NCBI GenBank assembly: GCA_017399685.1
Contig: JAFQBM010000014.1
Coordinates: forward strand, 54,046 to 118,045
Direction of reading: 5' to 3'
Source of the DNA: Lachnospiraceae bacterium
GTDB lineage: Bacteria > Bacillota > Clostridia > Lachnospirales > Lachnospiraceae
DNA: 64,000 nucleotides
This document shows, piece after piece, positions 8,396 to 16,960 of this stretch. Positions within the stretch are counted from its first letter, which is position 1. The number at the start of each line of letters is the position of its first letter. The position numbers were made by a program, and so were the translations under genes. The notes under the pieces were generated by a model. That model made no database searches. It saw nothing but the letters and a program-made list of their open reading frames with translations, and was not told the DNA's origin.

Positions 8396-9382
8396 TTATT
8401 TGCTCATTTCCAGTTTCTGCTCCTCTTGAAGCAATTTTTCCTGGACTGCTAATACTTCTTCTAATGATACCCCTATAAAATCAACAATTTCCTCTGGGGT
8501 ATGACCTTTGGATAATGCGTTTTTAATCATCATCTCGATGCCTTCCTGAATACATTCGGCTTTAAAATCCATAACACAGTGACTCATATCTACCACCTCA
8601 CTTTCTTTTTTTGAGCCATTTTTCACTAACTTCAAGTTACAAAACTCATTGATTACTGCAGCTGCATAAACAGGAAAATGTTCCAACACTTTTTTATTCT
8701 GTTCGATATACGAGAGAAAATTCTTTTTATCAGTTGAATGCTTAATCGCCCCTAAAACCAGTCGTGCAGTGGAAGTCATTTTCTCTAAGTCTTGTTCTTT
8801 TAGTGAATTTGGTGAAATAAGAATGATGTTATAATCCGGTATTTTTTCAATGATATGTTCTGGTATGCCGTCTAAATTGAGCATCTGATGAAGGGATAAA
8901 GGTCCGTCCCAAGGTTCGTTGCCAAAGAAAACGACAATGGTGACGACCGGTATCAGTCGGTCATCTTTTGTGATTCCGGAAAGAAATTCCTTAGAATTAG
9001 AATATATCTTATTTTTATGATTTGCAACAGCCAGTTTATTTACCTGGGCAGCGTAATTCAGCGAGTCATAGAGCATATTTCGAACCGGCATGGCATAGTG
9101 GACTTCTGACTGAGCTTCACTGCCAATGATAAGTCTTACATGATACCTTTCGTTCTCGTTCAGTTTTACATATTTTAAAACGTCACGGTATCGTTGTACC
9201 GGCTCTGATTTTTTAACACTAGAATTTATTTCCATGATATGAATTAATTCTGCTGTATCGAGTTCTGATAGATGTTCCGGTTTGATAACCGGGTTACCTT
9301 GAAACAATGCCAAGTTTGCAATATCCGCAAATTCAGCATTCTTTCTTAGAAACTCTATCATAGACGCATCTTTATGTTTCAA
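8396..9382 (-). CDS. Rpn-type PD-(D/E)XK nuclease/transposase-like protein
   Basis: The product is about 328 residues if translated from TTG at 9380-9382, which has AAAGGAG six bases before it; the longer ATG-started frame to 9487 has no such site. The segment FADIANLALFQGNPVIKPEHLSELD, broken here as LALFQGNPVIKPEHL, and the later RLIIGSEAQSEVHYAMPVR stretch (nuclease core with E-x-Q) match the Rpn/transposase_31 group common in Lachnospiraceae. The C-terminus has a helical GHTPEEIVDFIG tail typical of these proteins. Rpn proteins are DNA endonucleases linked to recombination. Flanked on both sides by nearly identical hairpins. Confidence 0.75.
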   Translation of the reverse strand: MKHKDASMIEFLRKNAEFADIANLALFQGNPVIKPEHLSELDTAELIHIMEINSSVKKSEPVQRYRDVLKYVKLNENERYHVRLIIGSEAQSEVHYAMPVRNMLYDSLNYAAQVNKLAVANHKNKIYSNSKEFLSGITKDDRLIPVVTIVVFFGNEPWDGPLSLHQMLNLDGIPEHIIEKIPDYNIILISPNSLKEQDLEKMTSTARLVLGAIKHSTDKKNFLSYIEQNKKVLEHFPVYAAAVINEFCNLKLVKNGSKKESEVVDMSHCVMDFKAECIQEGIEMMIKNALSKGHTPEEIVDFIGVSLEEVLAVQEKLLQEEQKLEMSK

Positions 9383-9577
9383 TTTTTTCTCCTTTCGTTC
9401 TGCTGGTTTTCTTACCAGCCCTACCTGTTTTGTAAATTCATAAAAGAAAATTTCTGAAATTAAAAAATAGCGTCTGTTCTTGGTCATTACACAAGAGCAT
9501 TATAACATTTCTTTTATACTTTTCCAAGAGCCTAAAAGAAAAACAGCAAAAAATCTTCTGAAATCAAACCAAAAACA

Positions 9578-9611
9578 CCCCTGAAAATGCAATTTTCATC
9601 ATTTTCTGGGG
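9578..9611. terminator. Terminator hairpin shared with 8246-8282
   Basis: CCCCTGAAAATG (9578-9589) pairs with CATTTTCTGGGG (9600-9611) with one T-T mismatch, loop of 10. T-rich on the plus side and A-rich on the other, so it may stop both the beta-propeller transcript and readthrough. Same stem and loop sequence family as the hairpin at 8246. Confidence 0.7.
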
Positions 9612-9646
9612 CATTTTATGCTTTTATCATGATATTTCACTTCTAC

Positions 9647-11914
9647 TTAGTTTTCCACTAACTGCAACCAATCTACCAAAGAATAGTCCTCTAAAGAAAC
9701 CGCCTTTACTTCCATTCTGTTTGCCACATATAAGATATTATCGATATACACTCCTCTTGTCAGCATGTTGGAAATTTCCTCTTCTGTATTTACTACAAAT
9801 TCCCCATCCACATAGGAAAGGCAATAATAATACCGGGTTCTATCGTATCGGTTGGTGCTGATTCCTATCAGATTTTTATTTACATTGACTAAGATTGCCT
9901 TTGGCTCACTGGTAAAAGTACTGCATTCCGGCAGATACATACTGGTAAGTTCCTTAATATCCGTCGGGTCGCCCACATCAAACATGGTTAATTTTACCCC
10001 TTTTCTCTTTCCGGTTTCTTCGTCTGCATCATATCCGATACCAAGCAACAACCCATCACCATATGGATGTAAATATTGCGAAAATCCCGGTATCTTTAAC
10101 TGCCCGGTAAGAACCGGATGATACGGGTCTGATAAATCTGCTGCAAACAATGGGTCCACCTGCCTGAAGGTAACAAAGTAAACCATATCACCCATAAATC
10201 TGCAGCTATGCAGACTTTCCTCCGGAGCAATATTATCAATCCGGCTCACTTCCTTTAAATTCTCATCCAGCACATATAATCTGCTCGCATCTCCTGACTT
10301 TTCTACCACATCTCCTGTTCCCGGTTCGTTTTCTGCGTCACAATCATAGGTTGGATAAACGTATGCCACAGCCCGTAAGAATCCATCTTTTTCATCCATA
10401 AAATATTGACCTTTAATATACCCCTCTACTTCTGTTTTCCCAATGTATTCCAGTTCATCCTCATGATATGCGATTTTTACAATTTCACTGAATCTACTGT
10501 TATCTTTATATGCTAACACTACTGAATATATATGATTTTCACTAACATAAAACAATCCGGAACCGGAGGTAAGCATCATCTTATCTGTTATTTCTTTCTC
10601 CTTTAAATCCACTACACTGACAATCAAAGATTCTGAGGATTCTCCTTCCGGAAAAATACATACATCACTATAAGAAAGTTCCTCTCCTCCCACTTTTGGA
10701 ACATAGGCATCGTAGTCTGAAATATCATCCGGACAGAACGTAGTATATTCCGTAAAAAGATATAAATAATCGTCTTTTACTCTGGAACTCATATAATTGC
10801 CGGACTGTTCCAGTTTTTTCTCTAATACCGGATTTTCTTTGTCTTCAATGTTATAAATGGATACCTTGGCACTCGCCTTTGATTTTCCTTCATCATAAGC
10901 ATCGGTGTAAGAACAGTCGTAATAATGATACCAGCCTGCTTTTTCAATGAGGATTAATTGCTGGTCTTTTAGATACATTTCTACGAAATAGGCATTATCG
11001 TCGTCAGTATCGTTATCCTCATTATTTCCATCTTCGTCATTGTCTTCTTTGCCAGTACCTTGATTATCGTTTTTGTCATTATCTTCTTCCTCACTGGTTT
11101 TGGTGTCATTTTTGTCATTATCTTCTATCGTTATGTTTCCTATTACCTTCATCCCATTCGTTGTATCTACGATATAAATTTTATGTGCATCCAGAATATA
11201 CAAATACTCCCCATCTGTCTTTACAATATCCGCCTCGTCAATTCCTTCCACCTGAACATTGGTTTCGGAATAATCTGTTTTACTTTCAGTTTCAATTGCA
11301 GTGGATTCCGAACCCACAGAATCCACTGCGGATACACCATCCATGGCAGCCATGCCATTCGTACTATACTCTGCCTCTTCCACAATCCATCCGCCATCAC
11401 GACACAAAGCCTGAGGATTGATGCCATATTCCTTTGCCCATTGATACCATTCTTTTTGTCCCTCAAGTCCCACTTTTATCTGATTCGCCTGTTCTAACTC
11501 CTCCATACAAAGGAACTGCCTTTGGGTTAATCCCTTTTTCGACTGATTTTCCTGCCATGTTCCATAGCCATAAATCCCACCATAAGCAATCATGCCACCA
11601 CATAGAAATACTGCTGCACTGGCTGAGATGCGGTACATCCATTTACGGAATTTGCCTAACTTTCCATTAGATGTTCTGCTTCCCCCTTCGCCTGACTTTT
11701 CCTTTATTTTTTCATTTGTGTTTTTATCCATTTTTTCATTTACACCTTCCTTTGTCTTCCTGTTTATCATTTTCTCCCTCTTTTTGTACATCTTTTCATT
11801 TTTTCCCTTCATTCTTTTTACCGTATATTTCGAACTTAAAGAATCCAGAACCGGTATTTCCTCTGCCTGCTGCTTTATAAATTCTTCTAATTCTTTTTCT
11901 GTCATATTCTCCAT
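9647..11914 (-). CDS. Membrane-anchored beta-propeller protein, paralogue A
   Basis: The product is about 755 residues. A cytoplasmic N-terminus (MENMTEKELEEFIKQQAEEI, then PVLDSLSS) like those of clostridial anti-sigma proteins is followed by a basic linker, one membrane helix (ISASAAVFLCGGMIAYGG) and a long extracytoplasmic part. That part has the family hallmark QVEGIDEADIVKTDGEYLYI and repeating blade-like segments ending with GDMVYFVTFRQVDPLFAADL, as in the secreted C-terminal beta-propeller family (PF09826). A low-complexity Asp/Glu/Asn-rich insert lies near residues 275-305. Start ambiguous: GTG three codons earlier or this ATG. It has the same upstream promoter motif as the ECF sigma operon. 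Confidence 0.8.
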   Translation of the reverse strand: MENMTEKELEEFIKQQAEEIPVLDSLSSKYTVKRMKGKNEKMYKKREKMINRKTKEGVNEKMDKNTNEKIKEKSGEGGSRTSNGKLGKFRKWMYRISASAAVFLCGGMIAYGGIYGYGTWQENQSKKGLTQRQFLCMEELEQANQIKVGLEGQKEWYQWAKEYGINPQALCRDGGWIVEEAEYSTNGMAAMDGVSAVDSVGSESTAIETESKTDYSETNVQVEGIDEADIVKTDGEYLYILDAHKIYIVDTTNGMKVIGNITIEDNDKNDTKTSEEEDNDKNDNQGTGKEDNDEDGNNEDNDTDDDNAYFVEMYLKDQQLILIEKAGWYHYYDCSYTDAYDEGKSKASAKVSIYNIEDKENPVLEKKLEQSGNYMSSRVKDDYLYLFTEYTTFCPDDISDYDAYVPKVGGEELSYSDVCIFPEGESSESLIVSVVDLKEKEITDKMMLTSGSGLFYVSENHIYSVVLAYKDNSRFSEIVKIAYHEDELEYIGKTEVEGYIKGQYFMDEKDGFLRAVAYVYPTYDCDAENEPGTGDVVEKSGDASRLYVLDENLKEVSRIDNIAPEESLHSCRFMGDMVYFVTFRQVDPLFAADLSDPYHPVLTGQLKIPGFSQYLHPYGDGLLLGIGYDADEETGKRKGVKLTMFDVGDPTDIKELTSMYLPECSTFTSEPKAILVNVNKNLIGISTNRYDRTRYYYCLSYVDGEFVVNTEEEISNMLTRGVYIDNILYVANRMEVKAVSLEDYSLVDWLQLVEN

Positions 11915-11954
11915 ATCCACCACTCACTTTCCGGTTATTTTGCTTCTTTGAAAT

Positions 11955-12000
11955 CCATGCATTTCATAAATATAGTGTGTGATTTTGGGGAAATTGTTGC
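11955..12000 (-). promoter_or_regulatory. ECF-type promoter motif, site 1
   Basis: Read on the minus strand: GCAACAAT (11993-12000), 15 bases, then CACTATATTTATGAAATGCA (to 11958, continuing TGG). The same two blocks with the same spacing occur at 16733-16777 before the ECF sigma gene. Conservation of both blocks in otherwise different upstream DNA suggests that this sigma factor drives both genes. Confidence 0.65.
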
Positions 12001-12113
12001 CTGGAATTTGGATTTAATATCAAAAAGTTTTATTACCCGAATTTTAACTTTTTACCGAAAAATAGCAGGTAACCACATAGATTACCCGCTATATAATAGA
12101 ATGGATTAAAATT

Positions 12114-12419
12114 TTAATAAAATAACTTTGTATATTCCGTCTGCGTATTTGCAATATGATACACGTAAACTGCATCTGCTATTTTTTTATAAATAGCAAC
12201 ATACTTTTCACAAATTACCATTCGATATCCTAACTCATTTAGCCATTTATCCGGTGTTTATGAACCAGAATCCGGAAACTGTTCCAGTCTTTCAATAGTG
12301 TTCAAAATGTTATCGCTTACCTTCAATGCTGTTTCTACACCGAACTGAACTAAATACCAGCCTTCAATCTTTTTTAAATCCTCCTAGGCAGTTGAAAGTA
12401 TATGAACCTTATATGCCAT
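12114..12419 (-). pseudogene. ParE/RelE-type toxin with two nonsense codons
   Basis: Read from ATG at 12417-12419, the frame spells MAYKVHILSTA, then TAG (codon 12, 12384-12386), EDLKKIEGWYLVQFG, continuing to RLEQFPDSGS, then TAA (codon 54, 12258-12260), then TPDKWLNELGYRMVICEKYV and YKKIADAVYVYHIANTQTEY to a final stop at 12114. That is the length (about 101 codons) and motif order of a ParE/RelE toxin. The start overlaps the end of the Phd-type antitoxin, as in intact modules. Two stops make a functional toxin very unlikely. Confidence 0.8.
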
Positions 12420-12675
12420 TAATTCTTTCCCTCAATCTACTTCTTGCTTCTGAAACACTAATCGTTTCCGCTCCTTCGATGCGTTCCTGTTCTGCCTGCA
12501 ACACTTTTGCCCGAAGTTCTAATATTTGTTCACGTCTTTCAAAGGCTTCAATATCCATTACCACCAAATCGCCTTCTCCATTTTTCGTTATATAAATTGG
12601 TTCTTTGGTTTTTTTTGCAATATCTGAAATTGACATATAATCATTTCTTAAAGCTGCTGATGCTTTTATAATCAT
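12409..12675 (-). CDS. Phd/YefM-family antitoxin
   Basis: The product is 88 residues. The N-terminal DNA-binding part (SISDIAKKTKEPIYITKNGE, GDLVVMDIEAFERRE) is characteristic of the Phd/YefM family and the C-terminus is the helical toxin-binding tail. It would repress its own promoter and neutralise the toxin encoded downstream, but that toxin frame carries two stop codons, so the antitoxin is now solitary. A GGGGTG ribosome site precedes the ATG. Confidence 0.82.
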   Translation of the reverse strand: MIIKASAALRNDYMSISDIAKKTKEPIYITKNGEGDLVVMDIEAFERREQILELRAKVLQAEQERIEGAETISVSEARSRLRERINGI

Positions 12676-13072
12676 ACCATCACCCCATATCTTTTCTTTG
12701 TATTATTGTATCTTATTTTTGATATTTGGCAAAGGTAATTTTTGTTTTTCCTTTTTCCTCTGTACACTAAAAAAACAATCAGTACTATTAACATTTACAC
12801 CTAGTGTTTCGGAATTGGTGACACAAACAAAGAACTGATGCAACGAAAATAAAGAAAAGTAAAGAAGAAAAGAAACAGGAAGTGAAATTTTAATTTTCTG
12901 TTCCCTAAGAACATGGAAAGCAGCATAAAATAAGGGATGCAACATTAAGTTTCAGAAATGCAAAAGTAAGTTGCGAAAATGCAACTGTAAGTTAGTGGAA
13001 AGATAAACCAAATTGAGTTATTATTTATCTGCAAGCCATTGCAATAATTATGAAAGAAAAGAGGATTAAACA
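12676..13072. other. Non-coding gap between antitoxin and XRE gene
   Basis: About 400 bases, A+T-rich, between divergent genes. A minus-strand frame here (12703-12945) has no ribosome site and low-complexity content. The stretch near 12950-13000 repeats GTAAGTTGCGAAAATGCAAC-like words, without clear symmetry. No gene or RNA is supported. Confidence 0.4.
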
Positions 13073-13630
13073 ATGAGTTTCGGAGAAAATTTAAAAAATG
13101 TTAGAAAACAGAGAAGTATTACACAAGAAGAATTGGCAGAAATATTAGGTGTTTCAAGACAAGCAATTTCAAAGTGGGAATCAGATAATGGTTATCCTGA
13201 AACTGAAAATTTAATTACAATATCAAAGACGTTAAATATTTCTATCGACTATCTATTAAATGATATTTCTATCATGGAAGAAAAAGAGAAAACTGAAGAA
13301 AAAAGTGTTGTATATGCTCCAACAGGAAAAATCGCCATAACGACATATGATAATAAAAATGTTGTGTTCTGCCAATCTGTAAAAACTTCGCCTATTTTGT
13401 GGCCTGGAAAAAACGAACCAAAATATGTTTTAAATGGTATTGATAAAGTAACTTTTTGGGGTGAGCATACAATTATTTTGGGGTGGTATGCTACGTTAGA
13501 AGATATAGAAAAGGAAATATCAGAGATTGCAGATGCAATTCAAAATGGAGAGAGTACATATGAATTAAAGTATAATGCAGATGTTGAGGATAGAACTTTT
13601 GGTTTTTCTCCCAAATTAAAGAAAAAGTAA
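13073..13630 (+). CDS. XRE-family transcriptional regulator
   Basis: The product is 185 residues. Residues 6-60 form a Cro/CI helix-turn-helix (ITQEELAEILGVSRQAISKW) followed by an extension with LNISIDYLLND, the usual XRE tail. The C-terminal 110 residues are a beta-rich domain of unknown function with several Trp residues (TSPILWPGK, KVTFWGEHTI). GAAAAGAGG lies before the ATG. Isolated gene; target unknown. Confidence 0.85.
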   Translation: MSFGENLKNVRKQRSITQEELAEILGVSRQAISKWESDNGYPETENLITISKTLNISIDYLLNDISIMEEKEKTEEKSVVYAPTGKIAITTYDNKNVVFCQSVKTSPILWPGKNEPKYVLNGIDKVTFWGEHTIILGWYATLEDIEKEISEIADAIQNGESTYELKYNADVEDRTFGFSPKLKKK

Positions 13631-13694
13631 AATTGAAATTTGCACAAATTACGGTATTATAGAGAGTTTGAAAGCAGGGGATTCGGTCAAAGCC

Positions 13695-13800
13695 CTAATC
13701 CCCCACTAACTTCAGCCTTTCCACCAAGGAACCATCCCCCATCGAAAATGCTTTTACTTCTTTCCCATTCACCACATAGATTATCTGCCATATCCTATCC
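13695..13800 (-). pseudogene. C-terminal relic of a third beta-propeller paralogue
   Basis: Before the stop at 13695-13697 the minus strand spells IWQIIYVVNGKEVKAFSMGD, then GSLVERLKLVGD. This aligns with the last residues of both neighbours (NILYVANRMEVKAVSLEDYS and DVLYVANDREVKAVLLEDYT). Upstream the frame decays into stops. It lies just beyond the end of paralogue B, so the region once held at least three copies. Confidence 0.65.
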
Positions 13801-13869
13801 TTTTATTTTCCTGCCTTTTATTCTTACCTTTATCCCCTCATGCTGCTCTCACACCCAAACCATTTTCCA

Positions 13870-15939
13870 CTATTTCTCTGAAATTTTCAAGGTTTCTATC
13901 AGTGTATAATCTTCAAGTAACACTGCCTTTACTTCCCTATCATTCGCCACATACAACACATCTCCTATATAGATTCCCCTTGTCCGGTAGGATGAAATCT
14001 GTTCCTGCATATTGGTTACAAATTCCCCATCCTCATAAGAAAGGCAATAATAATACATATCCCCATCATACCGGTATGTGCTGATACCTATTACATTTTT
14101 ATCGGCATTGGCTAAAATAGCCTTTGCATCGCTTACCACATCACTGCACTCTGGAAGATAGGTACTGGAAATTTCCTTGATATCAGCCGGGTCATTAATG
14201 TCAAACATGGTTAATTTCACACCTTTTCTCCGTCCTGTTTCTTCATCGGCATCATATCCCACACCAAGCAGCAATCCCTCACCATAAGACTGCAAATACT
14301 CAGAAAATCCCGGAATCTTTAATTGTCCTGTCAACACCGGATGATATGGGTCAGACAAATCTGCTGCAAACAATGGGTCCACCTGTCTAAAGGTAACGAA
14401 ATACGCCATATCTCCCATAAATCTGCAACTATACAACGCTTCATTCGGTGCCACATCATCAATACGTCCTACTTCCTTTAAATTCGCATCCAAAACATAC
14501 AATCTATTAAATTCTTCTGCTATTTCTATCGTTTCTTCCAATTCAACATTAACATCCACATCATAATAAGATTCATCACAATAAACATGTGCCACTAACC
14601 GTAAAAAACCATCCTTTTCATCCATAAAATACTGGTCTGAAACATATCCTTCGATTTCTGTTTTTCCTACATACTCCAATTCATCTTCCTGATATGCAAC
14701 TTTTACGATTTCGGTATATTCATTTCCCTGTTTCCAAATCCTTATGGCGCTATATATATTTTCCTCACTTACATAAAATGTATAAGCTCCGGAAGTCAAC
14801 ATGATCTTATCTTTTACTTCCTTCTCCTCTAAATCCACCGCACTGACAAGCAAAGACCCCGTAGACTCTCCTTCCGGTAAAATGCACACATCGTCATGAC
14901 TCAATTTCTCCCCATCGATGCATGGAACATAAGCATCAAAATCTTCAATATCATCCGGACGATACGTAGTGTATTCTGTAAACAAATAGAAATAATCCCC
15001 TGTCACTCTGGAACTTAAATAATGTCCGTCCTGCACCAGCTCTTTTTCTAACACCGGCTGTTCTTTGTTTTCAATATTATAAATCAATACTTTGGTAGAA
15101 TCCTTCCATTCCTCCTCACACTCTTGTGAAGTTCTAACACAGTCACACTCAAAATAATATCCGGAGTTCCTTTCTATGGTAATTAACTGCCGGTCTCTGA
15201 TGTACATTTCTTTGCAGAAATATCCGTCTTCTTTCCCTACAGGGATATTACCCACTAATTTCAATTCTTCTTTGGTATCTACAATATAAATTTCATCCTC
15301 TTCCAGAATATAAAGATACTCCCCATCTGTCTTGATAATATCTGCCTCATCAATCCCTTCCACCTGCACATTGGTAGTAGAATAATCACTTTCCGTTGCA
15401 CTTTCCTGCTTGGAAGACTCCGGTGCTATATCATTCAAGCTTTCTGTCTCAACCATATCCATTTCAGCATTGAACACAACGTCATCCCCATACCAATTGT
15501 TACGATACAGCTGATCAGGGTCTATTCCATTTTCCTTCGCCCACTCATACCAGTCTCTTTGTTCCTCAAGTTCAGCAGAAACCTGATTTGCCTGTTCCAA
15601 CACCTCCATACAAAGAGAGTCTCTTGCCGGCATATCTTTTCCTATCTGTTCTCCCTTCCATTTTCCATAGCTATAAATTCCACCATAGGCTATCAGACCA
15701 CCACAAAGGAACACTGCCGCACTGGCTGAAATCCGGTACATCCATTTGCGAAATTTTCCCGACGTTCTGTCCAATCTTCCCATTTTCTCTTTATTCGTCT
15801 TATGGCTCGTCACATCATTTGTAATTTCATTCTTAATTCTTTTCATCATATTTTCTGGAGTTAAAGAATCTGGTACCGGCACTTTATCTGCCTGTTGTTT
15901 TAAAAATTCTTTCCATTCTTTTTCTGTCATATTTTTCAT
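13870..15939 (-). CDS. Membrane-anchored beta-propeller protein, paralogue B (candidate anti-sigma factor)
   Basis: The product is about 689 residues, built like paralogue A: short helical N-terminus (MTEKEWKEFLKQQADKVPVP, then DSLTPENM), membrane helix at about 70-92 (ISASAAVFLCGGLIAYGG), and an extracytoplasmic beta-propeller with QVEGIDEADIIKTDGEYLYI and GDMAYFVTFRQVDPLFAADL. It lacks the acidic insert of paralogue A. It starts 16 bp after the ECF sigma gene and is certainly co-transcribed. A one-helix membrane protein directly behind an ECF sigma gene is usually its anti-sigma factor; a propeller as the sensing part would be unusual. Role inferred from position. Confidence 0.82.
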   Translation of the reverse strand: MKNMTEKEWKEFLKQQADKVPVPDSLTPENMMKRIKNEITNDVTSHKTNKEKMGRLDRTSGKFRKWMYRISASAAVFLCGGLIAYGGIYSYGKWKGEQIGKDMPARDSLCMEVLEQANQVSAELEEQRDWYEWAKENGIDPDQLYRNNWYGDDVVFNAEMDMVETESLNDIAPESSKQESATESDYSTTNVQVEGIDEADIIKTDGEYLYILEEDEIYIVDTKEELKLVGNIPVGKEDGYFCKEMYIRDRQLITIERNSGYYFECDCVRTSQECEEEWKDSTKVLIYNIENKEQPVLEKELVQDGHYLSSRVTGDYFYLFTEYTTYRPDDIEDFDAYVPCIDGEKLSHDDVCILPEGESTGSLLVSAVDLEEKEVKDKIMLTSGAYTFYVSEENIYSAIRIWKQGNEYTEIVKVAYQEDELEYVGKTEIEGYVSDQYFMDEKDGFLRLVAHVYCDESYYDVDVNVELEETIEIAEEFNRLYVLDANLKEVGRIDDVAPNEALYSCRFMGDMAYFVTFRQVDPLFAADLSDPYHPVLTGQLKIPGFSEYLQSYGEGLLLGVGYDADEETGRRKGVKLTMFDINDPADIKEISSTYLPECSDVVSDAKAILANADKNVIGISTYRYDGDMYYYCLSYEDGEFVTNMQEQISSYRTRGIYIGDVLYVANDREVKAVLLEDYTLIETLKISEK

Positions 15940-15955
15940 ATCCACCACTCTCTTT

Positions 15956-16456
15956 CTATACCAGCCATTTTCGTAATTTCTCGTATGCCCTGCTCTGCTT
16001 ACTTCTTACTGTATTGGCATTCATATGTAACATCTCTGCCACTTCTTTGCTTTTATAACCTGCAATGACCAGCAGATTAATAATCAGTCGTTCCTCTTCC
16101 TCCAGATAAGACATTGCAATCTGCAAATCTCCTGTTTCCTCAAAGTTTCGTGTAACTCCTTCCATTTCGGAATCCAGTTCCATTTCTTTGTTCAGGTATT
16201 CCTTTCGTTTCATACGGCATTTGTTAGATAATATTTTAAAAATCCATGCCCGGAAGGATTCTTCTTTCTTCAGATTCCCGATGGAACGATAAGCATCCAG
16301 CACCGTTTCTGCCACGATATCTTCTGCATCCTGGGCATGATTCAAAAGATACAGTGCAAAATGATATAAATCCTTATAAACTTCTTCATATAACTGTCCG
16401 AAAGCCTCGACATCGCCCTTTTTGGCTTTTCGAACCAGCAATTTCTCTTCACCCAT
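15956..16456 (-). CDS. ECF-family RNA polymerase sigma factor
   Basis: The product is 166 residues from MGEEKLLV, chosen because AAGGAG lies six bases upstream. Region 2 is seen as FGQLYEEVYKDLYHFALYLL, NHAQDAEDIVAETVL and FRAWIFKILSNKC; region 4 as LEEEERLIINLLVIAGYKSK and EVAEMLHMNANTVRSKQSRA. Length is normal for SigW-like ECF factors. A shared promoter motif at 16733-16777 and 11955-12000 suggests autoregulation and one further target. A MITE-like element lies in its leader. Confidence 0.92.
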   Translation of the reverse strand: MGEEKLLVRKAKKGDVEAFGQLYEEVYKDLYHFALYLLNHAQDAEDIVAETVLDAYRSIGNLKKEESFRAWIFKILSNKCRMKRKEYLNKEMELDSEMEGVTRNFEETGDLQIAMSYLEEEERLIINLLVIAGYKSKEVAEMLHMNANTVRSKQSRAYEKLRKWLV

Positions 16457-16487
16457 GGTTTTCTCCTTATTGCAATAATGTTTTATA

Positions 16488-16692
16488 GGTAATTGCAAAA
16501 CTCTTTTCATCTATGCGAAAGTGATGCAAAAGAAACAAAACAACGCAGGCACGCTCTCGCTGCGTTCGGCTCGTAGCGGTGCTAAATTCGCGACAAGTCG
16601 CTCATTAAGTACCGACGGCCTAACAAGCACCTGCTTATGTATTTATTTCTTTTTCATCACTCAACGTATGTTTTGATAGTTTCGCAATTATC
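16488..16692. repeat. MITE-like element with long inverted termini, copy 2
   Basis: The ends GGTAATTGCAAAACT (16488) and AGTTTCGCAATTATCC (16692) are inverted repeats, and similarity of the arms continues inward for about 75 bases (GTGATG, AAAAGAAA, GCAGG words on both arms). The centre is G+C-rich and structured (CACGCTCTCGCTGCGTTCGG). It has no coding frame. Termini match the short element at 3421-3486. It lies between the ECF promoter and the sigma gene, so it would be transcribed in that leader. Confidence 0.6.
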
Positions 16693-16732
16693 CATCATAT
16701 TTCAGACTGTGTTTCCTCCGCTAGCTTCTTTT

Positions 16733-16777
16733 CATGCATTTCATAAATATAGTGTATGTTTTTTAGGGAATTGTTGC
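16733..16777 (-). promoter_or_regulatory. ECF-type promoter motif, site 2
   Basis: Read on the minus strand: GCAACAAT (16770-16777), 15 bases, then CACTATATTTATGAAATGCA followed by TG (to 16733). Identical blocks and spacing to the site at 11955-12000 before paralogue A. It drives the sigma/anti-sigma candidate pair. Confidence 0.65.
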
Positions 16778-16849
16778 ATAAAGTTTTAATAAAATTACGA
16801 AAATTCGAATTTCAAATTAAAATTTTTCTCAAAAACAAAAAAATCTAAG

Positions 16850-16878
16850 AAAAAAAGCCCTGACACCATGGTCAGAGC
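16850..16878 (-). terminator. Intrinsic terminator after the HIT gene
   Basis: On the minus strand GCTCTGAC pairs with GTCAGGGC around CATGGT-type loop, followed by TTTTTTTC. It ends the transcript of the HIT-family gene before the ECF promoter. Confidence 0.75.
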
Positions 16879-16960
16879 CTTTTCCTATTATCCTGTTTCC
16901 AATGCAACATTAGTAAACGTTAGCTTCCATGATTCACAAATCTCTTATGAACCATCTCGC

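Noticed and set aside
11060..11497. Plus-strand hydrophobic frame inside paralogue A
   Set aside because: It is the antisense shadow of the acidic insert and linker of the beta-propeller gene.
12703..12945. Minus-strand 80-residue open frame
   Set aside because: No ribosome site, low-complexity content, no family resemblance; overlaps the probable promoter region of the antitoxin gene.
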